From Funneliformis mosseae (Eukaryota > Glomeromycota > Glomeromycetes > Glomerales > Glomeraceae): DNA of 11,503 bases. The position numbers and the translations under genes were made by a program. The notes under the pieces were generated by a model that was given only the letters and a program-made list of their open reading frames with translations, ran no database searches and had not been told where the DNA came from. Of this stretch, positions 7,321 through 11,503 are shown one piece after another. Each line of letters begins with the position of its first letter. Position 1 is the first letter of the stretch. The stretch lies in contig CAJVPP010003489.1 in assembly GCA_910592005.1 (NCBI GenBank), forward strand, positions 1-11,503, written 5' to 3'.

Positions 7321-9395
7321 CTATTCTCCTGGAGTATGCTTATTATTTTTTTTCCATTCCTCATCAGTATCAAGCCAGAAGGATGTAACTCTCTTATTCT
7401 CGAGAGAATAATAGATTATTTCTTCTCCTATTAATCTTTCATATACTGTCATATCCATATATTCTTTAGGGTTTTCTTCTGCATCTTTTGCATAACTACA
7501 CATCTGAGAATCAGTTTCTATTCTATATCAGAATGCAATAGAATTGAGTCAGTCTTTTTAAGTGATGATCACAAAAACATCTGAGTTCTCACCAAGTTCG
7601 ACTGCCTTTTTTCTAAGACATTCTTCTCACCGGGTTCTTGACAGAAGTATGGCAGATGATACTTCATTAATAGGCTTAGAAGAATTACACTCATCGTTTG
7701 TTTCTTTTGGTGTATATCCACCACTTTACTGATAGGCTCAATAGATTCAGAAAGCTTGTTAATTACTGATTCAGATAGATTAAAAGTCTCAGATGTCCCA
7801 GATGTTGAGATGATTAGAACTTCTAATTGTTCTGCTATATCTTTTTCTTGTTAAGGCAGAATTATTTTTGGGAAAATAATTTCTGGCACATTGAATATGG
7901 GTATGTCTGCAGGTTCATTAGCTGGTAACTCATCTTGAAATATGTCAGAAAATTCTTTGATATCACCTAAGCCAGATTCACAGAGTTTGGCTATGATCTT
8001 AGAGCAGTCAAAAATATACTGATATTCTTATTCTATTATCTTGTGAATGTGTTCTATCAATACCAATTTATGAAAACTTCTTCCCTAAAATAGCATTAGC
8101 AAATGTTTTTTCTCCATTATTTTTATACCAGGTAATATATTCTTAATATAAATTTGTATAATATGGTCTATTATTTTTTTCAACAGACCATGAGAAAGTA
8201 TAATCAATTATAAACTTAATAGGATTGGAAAGTTGATCTTGCATTATTTCTACTCTCATTTTTGTATTAGGAATATTTTGTGATATTTAATCTAAAAGGT
8301 TACGTTTAAGTAAATAATTCATAAAAATATCAAGTGTATTTGGATTATCTAAAATTTTTCCTAAACACTTAAAATATTTCATATTTTCTTTACATTGAGG
8401 TGATATATTTAAATATACAATACGTCTATCACCCATTTTAATGCAAAGTAATGCATCATGGTTACTTAAAACTATATATTTGATAAAGTCTTTAATTATC
8501 TTAGGCTCAAGCTCTTTGCACTCTATTATCATGTATGGTTCAGTTATAAGTGATTTTAAGTGATCATTGGCCTTATGCCATTCTCCAGAGGCCATTCCAG
8601 CCTTATTTAAAAGGATAAGTTTTTGTACTTGTATATAACTATTAAATCTTCCTAATACTTTCTCAAGATCTGATATCACAAAGAATAATTCTGACCCTAG
8701 TTCTTCCTTTCTAATAAAATTTGTCAAGATATTTTTTTCAGAACGTGGAGGTGAGCATTATACTAAAACAGTATCAGATTTTTTATCAGGATATTATACA
8801 AGATATGCAAACCAATTAAGAACATACTCTGAAAGAACTTTATTTCTATTACACCAGACATTTTTTATATGCTAGATTATTAGCTCAATAAGAGCAGAAT
8901 CTATTTCAATAATAGATGCTTTAAATCCTAAGAAGAGGTTAAAAAACTTTGTATTTGGTGAAGAGCAACATGGTGAGTATAGGAGGAAATCAATGCCTCA
9001 ATATCGAATTAAACTTTTTATGACTGTTTGATCTACTAGATTTACTAATTTTACTACTTCCACTCCTAGCTTAATTAAGTTAATTTTATACTTAGTAATT
9101 TTAAGCTTAAATGATATCTTAAAAAAAGATCACCATCGGAATCCTCAAGTTTTAATACCCATAATTTTGTATCAGTTTGAATGCATGCTATTGTTGCTTG
9201 AATGGCTTCGTATATAGTATTGTAAGTGAATTTTCTTTTATATCACACATGTCAATTATATCATTTCAAATAGAGTGATCGTTAAGATCTGATATTCTGG
9301 AATGGTCAAGTTTTTTAGGACTCAGAAGTTTCTTTTCACGATCCAAGACAGTTTTACTAATAGTGAGCTTTATTGAAGAATTTATCATTTCAGGA
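7321..9395 (-). pseudogene. SF3 (D5/NrS-1-like) helicase, 5'-truncated and decayed
   Basis: The minus-strand frame pieces run in family order. Upstream part: YEAIQATIACIQTDTKLW, FFNLFLGFKA and EYVLNWFAYLV. A P-loop region (CSPPRSEKN, 8731-8754) occupies the place of a GKS Walker A. Next comes a fully open 146-codon core with LILLNKAGM (Walker B place), IVLSNHDA (motif C, Ser-Asn at 8461-8466) and GDRRI (Arg-finger place). After the core: NPIKFIIDYTFSWS, GEKTFANAILGKKF and an acidic linker. A C-terminal part ends YERLIGEEIIYYSLENKR ... WKKNNKHTPGE at TAG 7321. Walker A reads EKN and Walker B reads Lys where Glu is expected, so ATPase function is lost. About ten stops and four or five frameshifts lie outside the core. 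The 5' end abuts a LINE poly(A) tail; any primase-like N-terminus is missing. Confidence 0.7.
8287..8727 (-). other. Uninterrupted helicase-core segment (146 codons)
   Basis: This is the only long stop-free piece of the helicase relic, closing with TAA at 8287. The predicted start is nominal (the frame continues upstream without a Met requirement), so it is best read as the surviving core of the larger pseudogene, not a separate gene. The TAA itself is followed in the same frame by further family-like sequence (ISQNIPNTKMRVEIM), so it may also be a decay stop. Confidence 0.6.
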
Positions 9396-9400
9396 TTTCG

Positions 9401-9418
9401 TTTTTTTTTTTTTTTTTT
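9401..9418 (-). other. Poly(A) tail of the LINE insertion
   Basis: Eighteen uninterrupted T on the plus strand, preceded on the minus strand by LINE 3' UTR sequence. It marks the 3' insertion junction. A homopolymer this pure next to a decayed coding region is slightly unexpected but can be re-extended by slippage. Confidence 0.6.
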
Positions 9419-9640
9419 AACGATGTGGCACTGCCAGTAATTTTATTAAATTTATATATAAGGAAATACAAAGTAAATCGAAAATAAATCTATGCTAAGT
9501 ACTAGCTATCCCCCGTAGTTATATTACAAACCCGTTTGGATCGACCTATCATCGTCTTTCCCCTTCATTACTTCCATTAAATGCATGCTTAATGAAAAAT
9601 AATATCAACAAGGAAAGAAAAAGAAGACGTCAGTGCCTAT

Positions 9641-10215
9641 CTAAAAATCTGAGAATGCGTAGCCAAATTTATTCGCAAAGTGTACCCAAGTCATCCAGTT
9701 GAGAGAGGGGCTTGATGTCTATCTGCGAGGCAAGGGTGAACTGGCACTTTGTTTACGCTTATCTTATTTAGTAATGCCTAATGAACGCTCTTTAGCGATC
9801 ACTAAGTTGCAACGGTATTTCCAGACATCATTATATAATTTTTGGTGGAAAAGAAGCAGCGAGCGTGAAATGATAGAGAGGCATCGTTCTTTGTTGCCAG
9901 TTATTTTTTGAACGATATCTATCAACGAAAATGGGATTCTGGATTAGATAATATCTGCGTAGCCATTAGAAGCATTTGAGGGTAGTGCAAAAACTGTATT
10001 GAGTACGTCCTCTAGTTCAGTTCAGTGTGTTGTGTATCTGTTTCTGTATGAAGAACTTAGTTGGACATCAAAGTCTTGTTTGGTAACCAAGATTATGTTC
10101 ATTATTTCCGAGGAGTACTTTGGACAAGTCCAAATTTGTTTTTTCACATAAATTACATTTATACATCATAGAAAAATGTTTATAAAATTTAGTTTCATAA
10201 AAGAAAATATTTTTA
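9641..10215 (-). pseudogene. LINE ORF C-terminal region, decayed
   Basis: The readable frame contains FYKHFSMMYKCNLCEKTN (Cys codons at 10155-10157 and 10146-10148), then, after a small deletion, WTCPKYSSEIMNIIL (third Cys at 10124-10126). This is the C-x2-C...C zinc-knuckle-like motif found after the RNase H or RT domain of many fungal LINEs. It continues VLNTVFALPSNASNGYADII and RIPFSLIDIVQKITGNKE, then FHQKLYNDVWKYRCNLVIAK, a typical LINE tail motif, and ends near NWMTWVHFANKFGYAFSDF. In-frame stops (TGA, TAA, TAA, TAG) all fit Arg or Gln codons. No RT domain is present; it must lie in the missing 5' part. The + strand frame at 9699-9911 is its antisense. Confidence 0.55.
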
Positions 10216-10304
10216 TAAAGATATATAAAATAGGTGATAATTTCATTAATGTATTATAATATATATTATATGATATAAATTTTTTGATCTCCGTTTTCTT
10301 TTTT

Positions 10305-10525
10305 TCAAACTTTCTCATACTAAGTATTCTCTATCTCCAAAGTTTCTCATACTAAGTATTCTCTGTTTTCAAACTTTCTTATACTAAATATTTTCTTTTT
10401 TTTCTGTTTTTTTTTTAAACTTTCCTATACTAAATATTCTTTTTTTCTTTAAATTTTTTTATACTAAGCAATCTATAAAGATTTTTTTCTCTCTGAACTT
10501 TCTCATACTAAATATTTTCTTTTTT
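10305..10525 (+). repeat. Degenerate T-rich tandem repeat with TACTAA core
   Basis: About six copies of a motif near CTTTCTCATACTAAGTATTCTCT start at roughly 10309, 10341, 10370, 10421, 10456 and 10496. Spacing varies from about 30 to 50 bases because of T-run expansions between copies. Each copy keeps ATACTAA. No coding frame; likely a degenerate minisatellite. Confidence 0.65.
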
Positions 10526-11044
10526 ATAAACATCTTTTTTTCTCTCATAAATTTGTATTTTCTTTTTTCATAATCTTGTAAGCTCATTTTAAATTTTTTC
10601 TATAACTAGACGAAAAGGTAAATAATATGAATTTTATGATACTATTTTAATAATGAAAAAAAAATAACTAAATATTTATTACTTAGTATTAACTTAAAAG
10701 AGAACAACAAGTGAAGTAGATAAAATTGCTAAAAACTTAGCTTCTAGATGTAAGACCTATTTTTAATTTGACTAAAAAAATATTATATGATTAATAAATT
10801 TATATTATATAAAGCAAAAAAATAATGGAAAAAAGATTCTACTCCTCTTGTTTCTGTTATTATGATCGATTCTGATTCCACTAATAAAATATAACAAAGT
10901 AATACAGCAAGACAAAATCAGAAGGATTCTTCTATAACAGTTAATATAAATAATAATATATAAATATTAATAAGAATTAATGGTGATATTTATCTTTTCA
11001 TAAATCATGTTTATTTTAATATCTGTATCATTGAAGTTACTAGA
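10526..11044. other. AT-rich stretch, faint plus-strand coding trace only
   Basis: About 520 bases, very AT-rich. From about 10825 a plus-strand frame reads WKKDSTPLVSVIMIDSDS and then, past a TAA, NTARQNQKDSSITVNIN, a hydrophilic Ser/Asn-rich string that may be a coding relic or chance. I see nothing else here. Confidence 0.2.
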
Positions 11045-11225
11045 GTTCTGGATGAGTCAAGTTAACTCACGAATCAGATAAGCTGAGTCAAGTTCAAATC
11101 AAGTCGAGTTGGTATTTTTTTGACTCGATGATTTGCAAGTCAAGCCAAATTTGAGTCGAGTTAAATATTTAACTCGACTCGATTTAAACTCAACTTGATT
11201 CGAGTTAACTTGAGTTGACTCAAGT
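11045..11225. repeat. Palindromic GAGTCAAGTT / AACTCGA array
   Basis: Short, irregular units such as GAGTCAAGTT, GACTCGA and TTAACTCGAGTT-like blocks repeat on both strands, so the array is rich in overlapping inverted repeats. Unit length is irregular, unlike the satellite that follows directly at 11225. No coding frame. Confidence 0.65.
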
Positions 11226-11503
11226 TGAACGATAAAAAAATCGTTCAAGAAGAACAATAAGAAATCGTTCAACTTGAACGATAAAAAAATCGTTTAAGAA
11301 GAACGATAATGAATCGTTCGCCTTGAACGATAAAAAAATCGTTCAAGAAGAACGATAAGGAATCGTTTGACTTGAACGATAAAGAATCGTTCAAGAAGAA
11401 CGATAAAAAAATTGTTCAAAAAGAATGATAAGGAATCGTTCGACTTGAACGATAAAGAATCGTTCAAGAAGAACGATAAGGAATCGTTCGACTTGAACGA
11501 TAA
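11225..11503. repeat. 48-49 bp satellite of AACGAT/ATCGTT hairpins
   Basis: Units beginning TTGAACGATAAA start at 11225, 11274, 11323, 11372, 11445 and 11493, i.e. periods of 49, 49, 49, 73 and 48. Each unit holds two ~24-bp halves: GAACGAT-A-run-ATCGTTC then AAGAAGAACGATAAGGAATC-type sequence. The 73-base interval carries one extra half-unit. The array continues beyond the window end, so its full length is unknown. Confidence 0.85.

Larger units (their letters stand above)
9401..10215 (-). mobile_element. 5'-truncated LINE with poly(A) tail
   Basis: On the minus strand the element runs from coding relic (about 10215-9641) through a 3' UTR of about 220 bases with clearly higher GC than its surroundings to 18 A residues (T-run at 9401-9418). 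This layout, a lost 5' part and a 3' homopolymer, is what target-primed reverse transcription produces. It lies exactly at the 5' break of the helicase relic, suggesting it inserted into that gene in the same orientation. I could not identify a target-site duplication. The 5' limit is approximate because the sequence dissolves into AT-rich repeats. Confidence 0.6.

Noticed and set aside
18..9395. A reassigned genetic code in which TAA/TAG read as Gln
   Set aside because: Tempting because so many stops fit Gln, but CAA, CAG and CGA are used normally in the same genes, TGA also appears at Arg and Trp positions, and frameshifts are present; decay explains all of it.
9699..9911. Plus-strand open frame of 70 codons
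   Set aside because: It is antisense to the LINE tail, whose minus-strand frame carries the recognisable Cys motif and YNDVWKYRC-type motif and continues far beyond this frame.
9395..10260. Target-site duplication of the LINE
   Set aside because: Only a weak ATTTCAT-type match was found on the far side, too short and AT-rich to count.
11225..11503. CRISPR array
   Set aside because: The intervals between repeated words are themselves repeats, with no unique spacers, and the surrounding DNA is eukaryotic.
1..11503. tRNA, rRNA or riboswitch
   Set aside because: No cloverleaf, conserved rRNA block or riboswitch-like fold was recognised by eye on either strand.

Overview
The window is AT-rich eukaryotic DNA that reads as a repeat-filled, gene-poor stretch of a fungal genome. 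The best match, from remembered family resemblance and not from any search, is an arbuscular mycorrhizal fungus (Glomeromycotina, the Rhizophagus/Gigaspora type). The grounds are decayed copies of several expanded families I associate with those genomes: an F-box/leucine-rich-repeat protein, a SAM-like plus PD-(D/E)XK nuclease-like protein, a tyrosine-recombinase-like protein, an SF3 (D5/NrS-1-like) helicase, coiled-coil repeat proteins and a LINE tail. Two candidate spliceosomal introns (77 and 47 nt) confirm that it is eukaryotic.

Every recognisable gene lies on the minus strand, and nearly all are pseudogenes. From high to low coordinates the order is: a 5'-truncated LINE with an 18-nt poly(A) tail (10215-9401); an SF3 helicase relic directly abutting that tail (9395-7321); a tyrosine-recombinase-like relic (6979-5845); a coiled-coil relic (5595-5094); a retropepsin-like relic and a gag-like relic, each headed by a copy of the same direct repeat (5040-4215); an F-box/LRR relic (4151-3249); a short intact ORF of unknown function (2712-2398); a SAM/PD-(D/E)XK relic (2161-1093); and a coiled-coil repeat-family relic (910-18).

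The right end is non-coding: a T-rich degenerate repeat carrying TACTAA motifs (about 10305-10525), an AT-rich stretch, a palindromic GAGTCAAGTT/AACTCGA-type array (about 11045-11225) and a regular 48-49 bp satellite built from AACGAT/ATCGTT hairpins that runs off the window end.

Most premature stops fall where Gln, Arg or Trp codons would be expected (CAA/CAG to TAA/TAG, CGA to TGA, TGG to TGA), which points to C-to-T decay with only a few indels. The same-strand run that includes a recombinase, a replicative helicase and coiled-coil proteins may be the ruin of one large mobile element, but stacked independent insertions explain it equally well. No intact, recognisably functional gene was found.
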